Assembly (NCBI RefSeq): GCF_030272615.1
Contig: NC_081406.1
Location: 483,879,900 to 483,943,899 of the forward strand
DNA: 64,000 nt
Origin: Cryptomeria japonica
Taxonomy: Eukaryota > Streptophyta > Pinopsida > Cupressales > Cupressaceae
Reading direction: 5' to 3'
Shown: in pieces, positions 1-12,031 of the stretch
Layout of the letters: each line of letters begins with the position of its first letter
How positions within the stretch are numbered: the first letter of the stretch is position 1
Program-made: the position numbers and the translations under genes
Notes under the pieces: model-generated
What the model was told of the DNA's origin: nothing
Database searches by the model: none
The model's input: only the letters and a program-made list of their open reading frames with translations

Positions 1-301
1 CTAACTCCTACAATAGAAAATAAGACTATTTTAGATTTAAATATGTGGTTCCCCTTATGAGTTCACATAGAAGTAAGCTTTAGAACAACTCTTTATCCAC
101 TCAGAGATTCAAAAAATGAAGCATACATTTGTGATAACATAACATAACACACAACTAGCAACCTTAAAAATATTATTGCATTACAATAATAGGCCAAAAA
201 TGAATATGCTAGAACATTTTTATTGATCCTAGAAACATTATAGTGATCTTCAACATTTACTTGAAAGAAAATTTTAACATGCTCCTTGAGCATGAGCCTC
301 C
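1..301. other. Left flank of nest A
   Basis: AT-rich sequence with no gene or repeat that I recognise. Its last five bases (297-301, cctcc) are the left target-site copy of E1; the right copy (39813-39817, cctct) differs at one base. Confidence 0.5.
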
Positions 302-2808
302 TGTTAGACACAATGTACCATTGAGAGGGGGGTGAATCAGTGGTTCGCAAAAATTTCCCTTTATCTATCCTATGTGTGTATACCGATTATCGGATCTAAC
401 ATAAGGCTAACTTACTAGTTAGAGGGAAGACTAACACAAATGCAATCACACATGAGAGGAACATCACATAACACCAACATATAGGAGGAAAACCCAAGAT
501 GGGAAAAACCTCGGTGATAAATGCTACTAGAGTCTACTGCTCCAATCCAGCCTCACAATGAATCTTTGATTACAATGTTTAGGGTATCAACCCAAGGAGC
601 ACCAAACAAAGTAGCACCAACCCCTAATTTAGATCACCAACCCAAGGAGCACCAACCCCTGATTTAGGGCACCAACCCAAGGAGCTACAACCCCTACATT
701 GAGCTCCAACTCAGTGATCTTGAATGAACATATTCAATTACAAAAGTAATAGTCTTGTTACAAATTAATTTTGTAACCCTTCTATAAATCTCTCTACTAG
801 ATCTTCTATCCAGTTCACTATCAATTGTCTAATCACCCTCACACTGCTGCAACCTTACTGGTTCAACCTCCTCTACTTCTTTGTCGATTCTTCTCTTTAT
901 CGGTTCTTCTCTTTGTTGGTTCTCTCTTCTCTCTACTACACTACTGCTCTCCACCAGTACTACTCTCTGCCAGTTCTTTGCTTGCCTTCTTAGTAATCTT
1001 CTGCAACTCTTCTTTACAAGTATGGTTGATGTTGGTTCACTCCTCTGTAAGACTCCATGGCTAACTGTCAATAGTCTCCGTGATGCCAGTTGAACCCTTC
1101 AACCTGATTCTCTCTTTCTACACTTAGTCTCTTTTTAGATTGTCTTTTTCGCACTTAACTAATTTCTCTTCTCACATGCAGGAGCACTCTCTCATTTAGC
1201 GACAACCTTCATCGATTTTGGCTTGCATATTTATAAACTGGTTTTCCTGCCAAAATCCAATTCAAATTTTGAGCGGTTAGGGTTTCCGCATCAACCTTGA
1301 GGAAAACCAAATCCAATTGGATCTCATCCGATCTGATCACCTTCATTGATGAACTATAACCCATCAATCAATCCAACCATTGGCATGCCTTCCTGATCAT
1401 TCCTTCTATTTTTACCAACCTACATTTAACCTGTCGGTGGATCTCTTGGTCGATCAAAAAAAATGGTTTTGAATTATCCTTCACCTACCTCGATCTTCTC
1501 AACCAGTCTATTCTGGATCTTTTTTGTCTGTTTGACCTCGCATCACAAACCTCTGGTGCACGTCCCGTGAATCACGCAGTAGACATAATTGTCGACCTAT
1601 CACCTTCTACTCACCACCTGACACTTTACCAACTCAACAAGCCGACCCGTGCATGCATGCCACTTCACCTCCATGTGGCCCCTATGTTGACATCCACCTT
1701 TGCTAGATCATCTGCGTCGATATGGATGGGATCACCCACCAACTCCATTACCGGGTTCTTCTACTGATTCTCTAACCCTGTCGGTATCTTACACATTGTT
1801 GGTTAACCATCATGTCTCCACTTTGTTTCTCTACCGATGGAACACCTTTGCTCGTCATCACTCTTGCCAGTTCACCATATGCTCATCTTCATCAGCTAGG
1901 AGCACATCACTTAGCCTCTCTTCTCTCTTACCGGTTCCCATACTTACCGGTAGGCACCCTTGATGACTCCATGTCATCATCCTTCAACTGCTTCCATCTG
2001 AGGCATCTACATACACATTGCTCTCTCTCTATTTGTAGCTGCTCAACCTTGCCTTCTTCATCATTACCCCAAACAACATCTCAACTGGTTTGTCAAGGTA
2101 ACAAACCCATCACTTCTTTACTCTTCCTTCATTGTCCTGCTAGCACAACATGCCAACCCTTTCTAATCCGGTGCACATTTATTATTTCATGCAGCTGAGC
2201 CATTCTTTTGTTTCATCGGTAGGTCCAGTGTGAGTCTTCAATCACCTACCTTCTATTCTTATTTCTTATCTCGGAGGAGTATAATGCATTCCATGCATAA
2301 TAGGAGATAAGATCCACTTACCGGTGGGAGTGGATCCTTGTCATTCGCATCCTGCCATGCACCAATGTGGTTTCCCTATTTGAGTAACATCTCTTCAAAT
2401 AGGAACATGTGATCCAGTTGGGGCACATTCACTGTCATTCATCTCTTCACATGATGACTGCATCCTTATCCGGTGGGAGTCTTGTTGTTTTACATCCATA
2501 TAGCATATCGGTGACCTGTACATACTTCTCCTCTGGTGTTGATGTGATTTAGATAACATTCCACCTCTTCATCACAAACAACATCCAAGCATCTTTCTCA
2601 CCTTACTTGTACACTGCTCATAATCTTGTTGGTTGGCAACCACTCATTGTCAACACATCAATTACTAGTTGACATCCTCTCCTTACCGGTGATAGACTAT
2701 ACCAGTAACTTGCTAGACTAGTTGACATCAATGACTGCACATCAATTGTATTTTCATATCGGTTGTCCTCCTATACCAGTTGACATCAATGACAACACAA
2801 TGCCAACA
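302..2808 (-). repeat. E1 3' LTR (left copy)
   Basis: About 2.5 kb, pairing with 37278-39812 over its whole length. A minus-strand TATA box (TATAAATA, complement of 1228-1235) marks the likely promoter. CCGGT/ACCGG motifs recur, many decayed to CCAGT or CTGGT. A 35-bp subrepeat lies at 589-697. Short ORFs inside the LTR differ between the copies and are not credible genes. Confidence 0.88.
589..697. repeat. 35-bp tandem subrepeat in E1 left LTR
   Basis: About three imperfect copies of a 35-bp unit beginning aacccaaggagcacc. The right LTR has more copies (37563-37710), which accounts for much of the LTR length difference. Confidence 0.75.
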
Positions 2809-3153
2809 ATCTCCCCCTTTGGCGTTGATGTCAACACATGCAATATCTAGCATACTATAGAATCTTTCTTCCCCTTTAACAACAATGGCAAAGGGAACTG
2901 TGAGGATTTCTCTGCTCCTTGTATCTACTCAGCATTGACATATATTTTTCTCCCTTTTTTCTCTACTAGATGCAACTCCTTTTGATAGCAATTGTTACAT
3001 CTTCTAAAGTTACACCACTTGAGATGGAGGGCACAACCACTAACTGACACCAATTTCTCACCAACCAAGTGTATATGCAGACTAGAATGCTAATGCATAT
3101 ACAAGTCTGAAACCAATTGAAGGCCCATGTGTTAGTGAATACATCATACCTTC
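2809..3153 (-). other. E1 3' interior end with polypurine tract
   Basis: 2809-2820 is the complement of the polypurine tract (AAAGGGGGAGATT type) that primes plus-strand synthesis next to the 3' LTR. The rest is untranslated sequence with no ORF that I can support. It ends at the E2 target site ccttc (3149-3153). Confidence 0.75.
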
Positions 3154-4366
3154 TGTTGCTATTTACTAAGTTGTCATTAGTTTTATGCCCAAAGTCATCC
3201 TATATACTCTAATCAGTTTATACTACTGAAAAGTCCAGTCGGTAAATACCAAGGCTACTGGTGTCATTACAGAAGAGAGACAAGTCACCGAGATGATATA
3301 CACCTAGCTATGAACCGAGACAAATACAGAATGTCTACCGAGTAAGGTTAATATGTCTACCGAGTAGAAAAGAAGGTATACTAAGTTAATCTGAACCGAG
3401 TGGAAACATGTTACCAGATTGAATGAACTTGGACACACATGTGAAACATGTTACAAGATTCAAGAAGATGAAATCGTTATTACATAGGAAATTGCATTTA
3501 AAGATTTTGTATCATTTTGAGGAAGAATATCCAATGAAATAATTTCTATGTTTATTCATTCAATAAAACATGTTTATATGATTGAAGCATGAACAAATCA
3601 CCATCTTAGAGATCTATATAAACCGAATGATTTGAGTATTTGAGACATGACATGGAAAATCAAGAGAGAAGATATGAAGTGATGATATAGTGAAGAAAGA
3701 AGATTGACAGAGATATTCAAAGGTTACCGAGAAGGTTTCAGAGAATAGTTTAAGGGATAGAGTATACAGAAGTGGTTACCAAGTTTATTTATCAATTATC
3801 GAGGAATGCTATGAGCAAGGTAATTTTATATTGAGCACATAGAGTCTGCTATAACATTTCAGATGTGAAGTTGCAGATATTTTGTAAAGATTTTGATTGA
3901 ATTATTAAGTTGTGTTAGAAACCTTTAACAGGGTAAAAGACTCTAATAAAGTCTATAAATTGTAAAGCTTTTAAGCAGGTACAACATTTTGTAGAAGTGT
4001 TTGTAAAATCCTTTAGCAAGTTAGATCTAAAGATCTTTATACTCCTAACAGGGTAAGCTATCAGAAATAGCTAAACATGTAGCTCTAACCGAGCAATCTT
4101 GATTACTATAGTAGTGAAGTTGTGGTGCTATCCCCACCATAGTTTTTCTCTCTAACCAAGAGTTTCTGCATGACCAAAAATCTTTGTGTTATGGAGTGAA
4201 ATTTTGATGGATGTCATTTCTATGATTATGTTTCAGTATTATATATTTATGAGATCAACAATACTTAGTTTGTGTTTATCAGTAAAATTGTTTTTCAAGA
4301 AAAGTTTTGAAGTACTGATTCACCCCTCCCCTCTCAGTACATTAGTTTTCCAAGTCAGACCTAGCA
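3154..4366 (+). repeat. E2 5' LTR
   Basis: Begins TGTTGCTATTTACTAAG and ends CCTAGCA just before the primer-binding site. A TATA box (tatataaa) lies at 3615-3622. CCGAG/CCGGT motifs recur. It matches 33156-34370 along its length. Confidence 0.9.
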
Positions 4367-4381
4367 ATTGGTATCAGAGCC
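4367..4381 (+). other. E2 primer-binding site (initiator tRNA-Met)
   Basis: ATTGGTATCAGAGCC directly follows the LTR. TGGTATCAGAGC is the standard complement of the initiator tRNA-Met 3' end used by plant Copia elements. Confidence 0.92.
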
Positions 4382-4428
4382 TAATTCTTGTTAAAGGGAC
4401 TAACAGCCTAAAGAGAAAGATCCTATCA

Positions 4429-5784
4429 ATGGAAGGCTATAAACAATCACGTAGGATTGTGAATCTTCAAGAAGAATTGGATCATGCTAATCAAGTGATT
4501 GCAGATATGCAGAGGCAAATGCCAAGATCACTGAAAGTCAAAACAAGGTTGTCTGATGATTTACAGGACTCACAAGAGTTGGTGGAACAAATTGAGACAT
4601 CATCTGAGAACAGCATATCAGAAGAATCTGAAGAAATGATTGCAAAATTGAGAGAAAAGAACAAAGCACTTAATGAACAACTAAAAGCAATGAGAAGGGA
4701 ACATGAGTATTTCAACACATAGATGACTGAAAATATTGATGCATTGAGAACAACTGAAGATAATAAGTGAAATCTAGAAGGAGAAAAACAATAGCTAGAA
4801 GCAATGGTGTCTGCAAAGAATGACAAAATATCAAGGATGACTGAAGTTCAACATAATCTATCTGATCAATTAGAATATACTCATCATAGAGCTACTCTAA
4901 AGGAAAATGAGATCCAAGCATTGAAACTTGAATTATCAAGATTGACCGATGAACTAGAAGCAGAAAAGAAGTCAAAAGAAACATTGAGAAAAAGCCATGA
5001 ATTGTCAAGAATGTTGGATGAGCAACTAAATATGAGAACACCCAACAAAGCTGCGGGACTTGGTTACAAAGGAAGCAACTCTACCAAGAAAGGGATCAAC
5101 ACCATCGAGAGAGGAGAATCATCAAAGAAAGCTGGAAACAAAGATAACATGAAGGACAAGAAGCCTATTTACAACTACTATGGAAAACAAGGACATACTG
5201 CTAACGTTTGTCGGATCAGAAAAGGTAAGCAACCGAATGTCACTAGGTTTGATGGTTATTGTTACAATTGCAATAAGTATGGTCACACATCTAAGAAATG
5301 TAGGACAAAGTCTGTTAACAATTATCAGAAGGAAAAGTTCAAGGGGTTTTGCAAAAATTGCAATAGATATGGACACAATACTTAGAAATGTTGGTTTAAG
5401 TAGAAAAACTATATGTGGACTCCACACCGAGCAAACACTAGAAGTTACCGAACTCACACAAATCTCAATCGACAATATACTTCAGTACCATGGGATTACA
5501 ATACAAGAATATGGTGTGAATGATGTGGAAGATATGGACATATAAGTGCAAATAGTATGATAAGATTTGGAATGAACAACAGGAGATCATGGAGAAATCC
5601 TGGAATGGCATGTTTTCATTGTCACAAAGTTGGACACTTGGCTAAAGACTACAGAGATCAACCTAGAGGAGATACTGAGGAGATAAGAAGCAAATTATAG
5701 AAATTTTGGAAAAAGAAGGAAAATGTGTCAACTAATGAAGGAAGCACCTTACCTACCAAGTTAGGTGCATCTACTTTGAATTAA
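4429..5784 (+). pseudogene. gag: E2 gag-like protein (coiled coil plus zinc knuckles), degraded
   Basis: The first ATG after the primer-binding site opens a single frame of 451 codons. It carries about seven in-frame stops but no frameshift. The N-terminal half is a charged, Leu/Glu/Lys-rich coiled coil. The C-terminal third holds a row of CX2CX4HX4C zinc knuckles: CYNCNKYGHTSKKC is intact, while others have lost a Cys or contain a stop (GKQGHTANVC, CKNCNRYGHNT, CFHCHKVGHLAKDY). Gag packages element RNA into cytoplasmic particles and zinc knuckles bind RNA. Unlike E1, I see no Copia UBN2-type gag domain. The E3 gag (27827-28984) has the same layout and is intact. Confidence 0.8.
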
Positions 5785-6305
5785 TCAATAAAGGTATGGA
5801 GGGACTACATTCTCACAAGGTAAGATCTTAACAGTTCCTATATAATCATGTACATAATTCCAAAATATGCATAGCTAAGATGCAATAGCAAGTTTGAAAT
5901 ATTATCTAGTCTTTTGAATTACCAGAGAAGTTGGCAAAAGTTTTAAACCTGTCTAGTCGGTAAAAGCTAATAAGAGAGATAGTTGGTATAGTGGAACCGA
6001 GTGCATTTAATGCCTATTTTACCTAACCACACGAAACCCAATAAGGTAAAAAAGAGGTACTTAAAGTATTTTGCATGGTCATTTTTCACTTACTAGTTTT
6101 CCAAGTGCAGAGCAAAGCGAATCAAAAGGCGATCAAACATTTCCAAGTGCGAATTGAAGGTATTTAGCATAATCTAAACCACATTTTTAGCAGTTAACCG
6201 ATCAAAGTCAAGTTGTGAATATTTGCGAAGTATTTACTATGTTGGAAGCATTTTCTGGTTATTTGAAACCCTAAACTATTTCGTAAGTAGAATTTCAAGT
6301 TTGAA
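5785..6305 (+). other. E2 spacer between gag and ORF2
   Basis: About 520 bases with stops in all frames and no motif that I recognise. The spacer between the same two ORFs in E3 (27524-27826) is about 300 bases. Confidence 0.5.
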
Positions 6306-6715
6306 ATGGCTCCCAAGGTACAGAAACTCATTGTAGTAGAAATCATTGATAAGCCTACACTAAAATACACCTTACCTCCCAAAGTGGCATCCGAACCCGA
6401 TAAGAAAACTGCATTCTCTCTTATTCTGGATAGGGTTCTGTTATCAAAGATGTTAGATTTTATACCAAGTGCCGAGTTGAAGAGCTAGGTCATACTGAGA
6501 TTAAGGATATGTATGAAAAAATGTGCACCGATGGAAACTTAGATAGCAAGTTTGAGCATATCAAAGTTAAGGGATTGACCGAAGCCCTAACCTATCCTCG
6601 AGTCTTCAAACCCCAATGGGTCAAATTTGTCTTGAGCCATGTGCATGACAATTTTATGTGGTTAAAGGATCAACCTTTCAAGATCACCAAAGAGATTATT
6701 TTCATGATAACCAGA
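6306..6715 (+). pseudogene. E2 ORF2, N-terminal part (split by E3)
   Basis: Starts at ATG 6306 (MAPKVQKL). A frameshift near 6470-6490 moves the reading to the frame that continues to the E3 insertion. The residues before the break (VLSHVHDNFMWL...KITKE) align with VLSRVHGEFFWL...KITKE in the E3 ORF2. With one target-site copy removed, the frame runs straight into 29901. The function is unknown; see 29901-32835. Confidence 0.75.
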
Positions 6716-7555
6716 TGTTAGGATTCCCACAGATACTGAGAGGGGGGCGTGAATCAGTATCTAACTGGTGTACAAATTTTCTTAACTTAAAACATACAGA
6801 ACATATTATAACAGTGTACCGGTATGCAAGAAATAATGCAATAAGCAGAATTAAGAACATCCACATGAAAAGCACACCATAACATAAGGATTTAACAAGG
6901 AAACCCAGTGTGGGAAAAACCTCAGTGGGATTTGTGACCCACAATATCCACTTATTGGCCAATAAGAGAATATTACTTACAATAGGGGCTTGCACATGCA
7001 GGAAGGCCAACTACCTAGAGCTCACTGCTTAAATAGGAAGTCACACTGACTTACAATGTGTATTATACAAATCCAATATCTTGTACTTCTTTACAATAGC
7101 ATCTATAATGCCTGATCCAGTACCGGTTGCTGCTCTGCTTCTTACATAAACCCTTTAACCTATATTTCATATGATAGGTCTGCCTTAATATTTCGCATAC
7201 ATCACTTTCTTCACTACCTTACTTCATTACAAAATGTCTACAATGATCTCTTTTATATACAAGATTCATTTTACAATATGCCAAGTCGGCTTACAAAGTT
7301 TTACAATAATAAACAAAATATAATATAACAAAATCCTGTCGGCCTCTATGCCGGTATACTTTCTTTCTTCTGTGTCGGTGCCAGTGTCCTGAATGCCAGT
7401 GTAGAGTGTGATCTACTGATGCCGGTGCACTAACTTGTTGGTGTAATATCTTGCCGATATAATGCCTTGTTGGTGCCATAGGATTGTAAGGTTGTAATCA
7501 ATGACAAAACCTTCAATCACACACAATGTCTCATTGGAGTGTGCATATGCCAACA
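6716..7555 (-). repeat. E3 3' LTR (left copy)
   Basis: 840 bp, TGTTAGG...CCAACA on the plus strand. A minus-strand TATA box (TATATAAAA) is the complement of 7251-7259. GCCGGTG/GTCGG motifs cluster at 7335-7480 and differ from the other LTR mainly by CG-to-TG or CG-to-CA changes. Confidence 0.92.
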
Positions 7556-7937
7556 ATCTCCCCCTTTGGCATTGATGGCAACACTCATGAGAAATTTCAA
7601 AAAGTGTATCCAAAAATGTGAAGTCCAAAAATGTTACCAAAAATGTGTGTGCTCCCCCTGAGCATATGATTCCTGTGATATTGAATTTTCTCATCCCACT
7701 ACTCCCCCTTTGGCATCAATGACAAAGGTTCTCAAGATGTCAGTAGAGTTTGTAGGTTCAACCTTGTAACTGAGTAGTTACAATTTGAAATAGATCTGCC
7801 AAAATCAAGTTTATACTCTCCATAAACTTTTTGCTATCTCTTATTGCTGTCTCTATTCTCTTAGCTATACCAGTGAGATGCTGCAAATGCTCTGCCTGTG
7901 TTTTCTGTCCCTGTATTAGTGCCTCAGATACTTCCTT
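7556..7937 (-). other. E3 3' untranslated region with repeated purine tracts
   Basis: The tract next to the LTR (complement of 7557-7568) is part of a TTGATGCCAAAGGGGGAGA motif. The motif is nearly repeated at about 7703-7723, and a third ctccccct lies near 7651. Multiple polypurine copies before the 3' LTR are a Sirevirus (Copia) trait from general knowledge. No ORF here. Confidence 0.7.
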
Positions 7938-9851
7938 TCACAATGATGCTAGATAGTCCAATCTTGGACTCAGTTTTAATCTCAGATGCTTTGCCTTATT
8001 CACTATTCTCTCCTTTTCTCTTTCCAATTTAAGTAAGTCTTCCTCAAAATTTGTTATTTTCTGTTCAAAAACTGATAGTGTATCAGGTGAGTTAACAAAA
8101 TTATCTGCAAGTTTGTTGATTTTATCCTGTACCTTGGTCATCTTCTTATCAATATCTACAGTCAAAAGGTTTGTCTTACGGGTGTCTTTGTACAGATTTT
8201 TGTACTCTTTCAATAAATTACACAATTCCAGTAGAAGTGTGTCAAAATCTCTGGTACACTTCTTTATTTACTCATCAAAGAATTTCTGCTTTTCAATTTC
8301 TACTTTATCCTTCAATGTCTCTTCCTTTATTTTCTCAATGTTTTCTGTGATATATTTACACAAGGTATCAAGTTGCCCTAAAGAATATTTATTGTCTATA
8401 TTATAGTTAGGAGCAATTACCTTCAAAACTGGTATGGTGTCATCAATTGCCTTATAAGCTTGTGAGTTGCAATCTATTATCTTTTTAATTGAGTCTAATA
8501 GTACCTCAGTCACATTAGTTGATTTGTAGCCTGATGATGAACCAACATCCTGAATACCGCTAGTGGAAGTAACCAAGCTTGTATTGACCTCTGGTAGGTC
8601 TGTTTGTGTCTGCATTTCCCTAAGCAATGGTTTTTCTACTTCTCCAGTTGCTGGTGGCACTATTTCCTTATGTTCCTATTGTTGTTGTTCCTATTCCGGA
8701 GCCTTTTGCTCTGTTTTTTTTTTTTTCTATTTGTTGCATTGTCTGAGTCTGAGTCTGAGTCTACCTTTTTCTCTTTGTTATCTATCAGTTTCTCCTGCAT
8801 GTTATCAGTTTGTTCAGCTATCAGAGGCTCACTAGCCATTTTAGTCTTATCAGTTATATCTTTGTCTACCACAATGTTGATCTTTTGAGTATCAACATCC
8901 ACAGTATATAAGACTTCAAGATTAGGATTACCATCCTCTACATCCATACTTTCAGCTACTTGTTGATCTTTTGTAGCTTTTGTTTTTACCAGTGGAGTAA
9001 TAAAAGGAGGTGGGTGTAAGTTGTCTTTAACCTTGATGCTGGGTGGTCCACCAACTTTACCTTTACCTTTGTCCCTTTCTTTCTGATATACCTTTATAGG
9101 TTTGTGACTCATGTATTCTTCTTGTTTTTCTTTTTCCACTAGGAAAATGTCCCATGCATTTTCTGTCTCCTCAATCGCCTCATTAACTCTTCCAACCATT
9201 AAAGCAATGTGCTGGTGTGCAGTAGAAAATACTGACCGATTGGCTTGAGCAATTAAGTCATCAATTTCTTTGGGTGAATTCACCGGATATACAACAAGTA
9301 GCTTTTCAATCTTTATTTTCTTGTCTAGTTTTATTACTGCTTGTCTCCTTGCTTCCAATCTTTTAAACCGTTCATCTGGTACATCATCTACAACTTCCAT
9401 TAAAAATTTCTTATACATATCCATATGCAATATAACACTATTTTCAACTTGTTTTTTTTCATCAGCTGTCAGAGTGTCATATATTTTCTCTATATTTTTC
9501 AGTTTCCCTTCCTTTGTTATTTCATTCAACAGTATGTCAAAAGGGGCCAAGTCCTTATTTATCCTCTTCTTCTTTTTGGGTGTCAGTTTCTTCATCTTTG
9601 GTGTAGCCTTTCTTACCGGAGATCTCACTGCTTGTTGTTTTTGTCTTGTCCTCCTAGGTAAGGGTGTGGTTGCCGATGAGGGATCTCTTTTCCTTACAAC
9701 TCTCTTGAAAGTTGTAGGCATGTCACTTTCTAAAGAAGTACCTACTAGTGATAGGTGAGTTTTAGGTTGTGGAGCTCCTAACTCATCCTCTGTTATACCG
9801 GTTTTCTTTAACACATCTTCTTTAATGGCCTTTGCCTGTCTAGAACCTTTT
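7938..9851 (-). pseudogene. E3 ORF2, C-terminal part (split by E4)
   Basis: Continues in frame from 26324 once E4 and one cttac copy are removed. The segment 9851-8660 is open for nearly 400 codons: a basic Lys/Arg-rich stretch (near 9560-9700, possible nuclear-localisation type), then helical charged sequence, then acidic repeats. A frameshift in the poly-A tract (complement of 8715-8728) and a stop at 8265-8267 interrupt it. The last 95 or so residues are strongly coiled-coil-like and end at the stop 7938-7940. The E2 ORF2 also ends in a long helical, Leu/Glu/Lys-rich region. I do not recognise the function. Confidence 0.72.
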
Positions 9852-9856
9852 CTTAC

Positions 9857-10621
9857 TGTATATTGTGAAAATGGATAACAATAATAATGATATTGAAAGG
9901 CTAAATGAATTCAACCACAAAACCCTAGCCTAACAACAACAAAGATCCACCATAACATATGAAGATTACCTAAGACAATGCAAATCAAATGAAATCACAA
10001 AGATTATACCATCACATGTCCAATAGGGTTCGGATCTCCATTCTTCCTATCTCCATTGATCTTGCTTGATATATTTGCTCTTAGATTTTATGTGCACAAG
10101 AGATCAACAAAGAACGGAATGTGGTTGCAAGTAGGATTGCATATGCCAAGTAGTCAAATTGATCAAGTAGTTCGGTAGTTAGGGTTTGATAATAAAGGAA
10201 GCATCTCCTTATATAGAAGACACAATATGAAATGGAGGGATAAGATTGAGAGGTGTAAAATGAGGTCGGCTATGATTAGAGGGTAGGTAAAGAAAATAAT
10301 AAAATAATGAAAGGGGGAGGTAGTGTATGAATTAAGAGATGAATGACATATGTCATGGGTAGAAAAGGTTAATGAATTAATTAAATAAATAAAGATTTAT
10401 TTAATTAATAGTAGAAGTGAGATCAATTAAATAAATAAGATATTTATTTAATTTAGGAAAAGGATAATTTAAATAAATAAATGTATTTATTTAAATGAGA
10501 AATAAGGCTAGAAGAGGATAAATGAATTAATTAAATAAATAAAGATTTATTTAATTAATAGAAGAATTAAGCTTAGATAATTAAATAAATAAAATAGACT
10601 GGACAATTTTGGGTGTCTACA
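9857..10621 (-). repeat. E4 3' LTR (left copy)
   Basis: TGTATATTGTG...GTGTCTACA, 765 bp. It pairs with 25542-26318, which has 12 more bases near its end. The minus-strand TATA box (TATATAA) is the complement of 10209-10215. U3 is filled with AT-rich perfect hairpins (see 10376-10559). Confidence 0.93.
10376..10559. repeat. Paired AAAG-loop hairpins in E4 U3
   Basis: Two perfect 15-bp inverted repeats, attaattaaataaat, loop aaag, then the complement, at 10376-10409 and 10526-10559. The right LTR has the same pair at 26061-26094 and 26211-26244. Other AT-rich dyads lie between them. Hairpins with the same AAAG loop but different stems occur in the E6 LTR. Confidence 0.85.
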
Positions 10622-10668
10622 TTTTGCCCCTCTTTGAGATAATGCGGCTTGTCGCGTTGTTTCAAAGA
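10622..10668 (-). promoter_or_regulatory. E4 polypurine tract with adjacent stem
   Basis: The complement of TTTTGCCCCTCTTTGAGA beside the LTR is the polypurine tract. An inverted repeat TCTTTGA (10631-10637) / TCAAAGA (10662-10668) flanks a short loop. E6 has the same tract and stem at 48547-48591. Confidence 0.75.
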
Positions 10669-10868
10669 AGATAAGATGAACTGATATAGAGTTACCTGAA
10701 GATGGGAATGATATGCCCCCTCGAGAGATTGGATGAAAATGTCTGAAAAGATCATAGACAATCTCTCGATAAGAAAGAAAAGGATAAAATGGACTGACTG
10801 GATAAAGTGACAAAGTCAAGAGATAATGAAGACTAACTCAGGAAATGAGGGCTAGGGCTAGGGTAGTC

Positions 10869-10876
10869 TATAAGAT
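10869..10876 (+). promoter_or_regulatory. TATA box of the E4 antisense gene
   Basis: tataagat on the plus strand, 95 bases before ATG 10964. In E6 tatataag (48812-48819) lies 102 bases before the corresponding ATG. The conserved position suggests a dedicated antisense promoter just inside the 3' LTR. Confidence 0.55.
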
Positions 10877-10963
10877 AGACCACGAGGGAAAATACATCCT
10901 CATTGTCATCTACACCTCCACGAGATCAGAGTGCAGAGAAAAATAGAGCAGCAGTAGTCAGCA

Positions 10964-11032
10964 ATGATGGTATTTGTTCATAGATTCGACCGTGTTCGCC
11001 GATTCCAGAGGCCATCAGAGGCAGGAGAGCCG
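10964..11032 (+). CDS. Exon 1 of E4 antisense plant-mobile-domain gene (predicted)
   Basis: ATG (10964) opens 23 codons ending at a consensus splice donor, CCG|GTAAGT (11033). The peptide contains RVRRFQRP; the matching E6 exon (48914-48991) has RVRSF-stop-RP at the same place. Both exons end on a codon boundary. The exon call rests on this two-element conservation and the donor; no transcript was seen. Confidence 0.6.
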
Positions 11033-12031
11033 GTAAGTACCACAAAACTGCCTCGTACTTTGTTGCATTTATTGTTGTCATTAATGCATGCTAGATAGGG
11101 TAATAAATGCGCTCTAGGTTAGGGTCCAAAAAATGTCAAAAACATCCAGGCATGTCTACGTTGGTGCTAGGCATGTTTGTGCTCACTAGGCGTGTTTGTG
11201 TTTGTTCCAGGTGCATCTGTGATGGAAAATGCATTTGTGCAAAATGCGGCCGCGTCTGCGCTGTGTAGGCGCATCTATGCTAGGCAGGCACATTTGTGTC
11301 GTCCAGGTGAGTCTATGCAGAGTATAGGCATGTCTGTGTGCTTCAGGTGTGTCTATGTAAAACAAGTGCATTTATGCAGTCTGCAAGTGCATTTATGTCA
11401 AGAAAGCACTTTTATGTCAAAAAATGCGAATTTGTGTCTTCTAGGTCCAATCGGCAGTTCTGTGATGAACATACGCTATCGATTGGATAAGCTGCTAAGA
11501 GGATACACTCAAGCAGGTCCTCTAAGGAAGACTAGGATTGCAAATAGGGCTAGGATTGACAATTCTATGATAGAACATACGTTGCCAATTAGGAGACTAC
11601 TCAAGAGGATTCACTCAAGCAGAGGCCCTAGGATAGGATAGATCAAGGCACTTTATGATGAACAGTGAGTACCAAGATATAGTACTTTGTGATGAATAGG
11701 GAGTACTAAAATATGAGCAGCACTTTGTGATGAACAGTGAGTGCAAATGTGAGCAGCACTTTGTGATGAACAGGGAGTGCAAATGTGAGCAGCACTTTGT
11801 GATGAACAGTGAGTGCAAATGTGAGTAGCACTTTGTGATGAATAGTGAGTGTCAAACATGTAGTACTTTGTGATGAACAAGGAGTATCACTAGGATAGAA
11901 GCAACACTTTGTGATGAACAAGGAGTGTCACTAGGATAGAATACCATATGCACTTAGATAAAAAGTAGCATTTTGTGATGAACAGTGAATGCCACTATGA
12001 CTGACATGATTGATTTTCTTGACTGCAAGAG
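11033..12031 (+). other. Predicted intron of the E4 antisense gene, repeat-rich
   Basis: Runs from GTAAGT to an acceptor in tgcaagag (12025-12031). At 11148-11440 is a degenerate array of GCGTCTGTG-like words (variants gcatttgtg, gcatctatg), spaced about 15-30 bases apart. At 11642-11998 is a 36-bp minisatellite. A long ORF crossing 11177-11641 is only an open frame through these repeats. Two overlapping AGs could be the acceptor; the second (after caagag) keeps frame with exon 1 in both E4 and E6. Confidence 0.55.
11642..11998. repeat. 36-bp tandem repeat array in the predicted intron
   Basis: Around nine imperfect units built on gcagcactttgtgatgaaca. Units at 11717, 11753, 11789 and 11825 are spaced exactly 36 bases apart. 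The unit length is a multiple of three, so open frames on the minus strand here are artefacts. Confidence 0.9.

Noticed and set aside
589-697. Possible CRISPR-like array (spaced repeats)
   Set aside because: Plant LTR tandem subrepeat with no unique spacers. The same holds for the other arrays in the window.
825-2198. Ser/Leu-rich ORFs in the E1 LTRs
   Set aside because: Composition is that of pyrimidine-rich DNA. The frames differ between the two LTRs.
11177-11641. 154-codon plus-strand ORF in E4
   Set aside because: It runs through the degenerate motif array, inside the predicted intron. The translation is repetitive and has no counterpart in E6.
11615-11921. Overlapping minus-strand ORFs with repeated SQSAAHICTHCSS
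   Set aside because: A by-product of the 36-bp repeat, whose length is a multiple of three.
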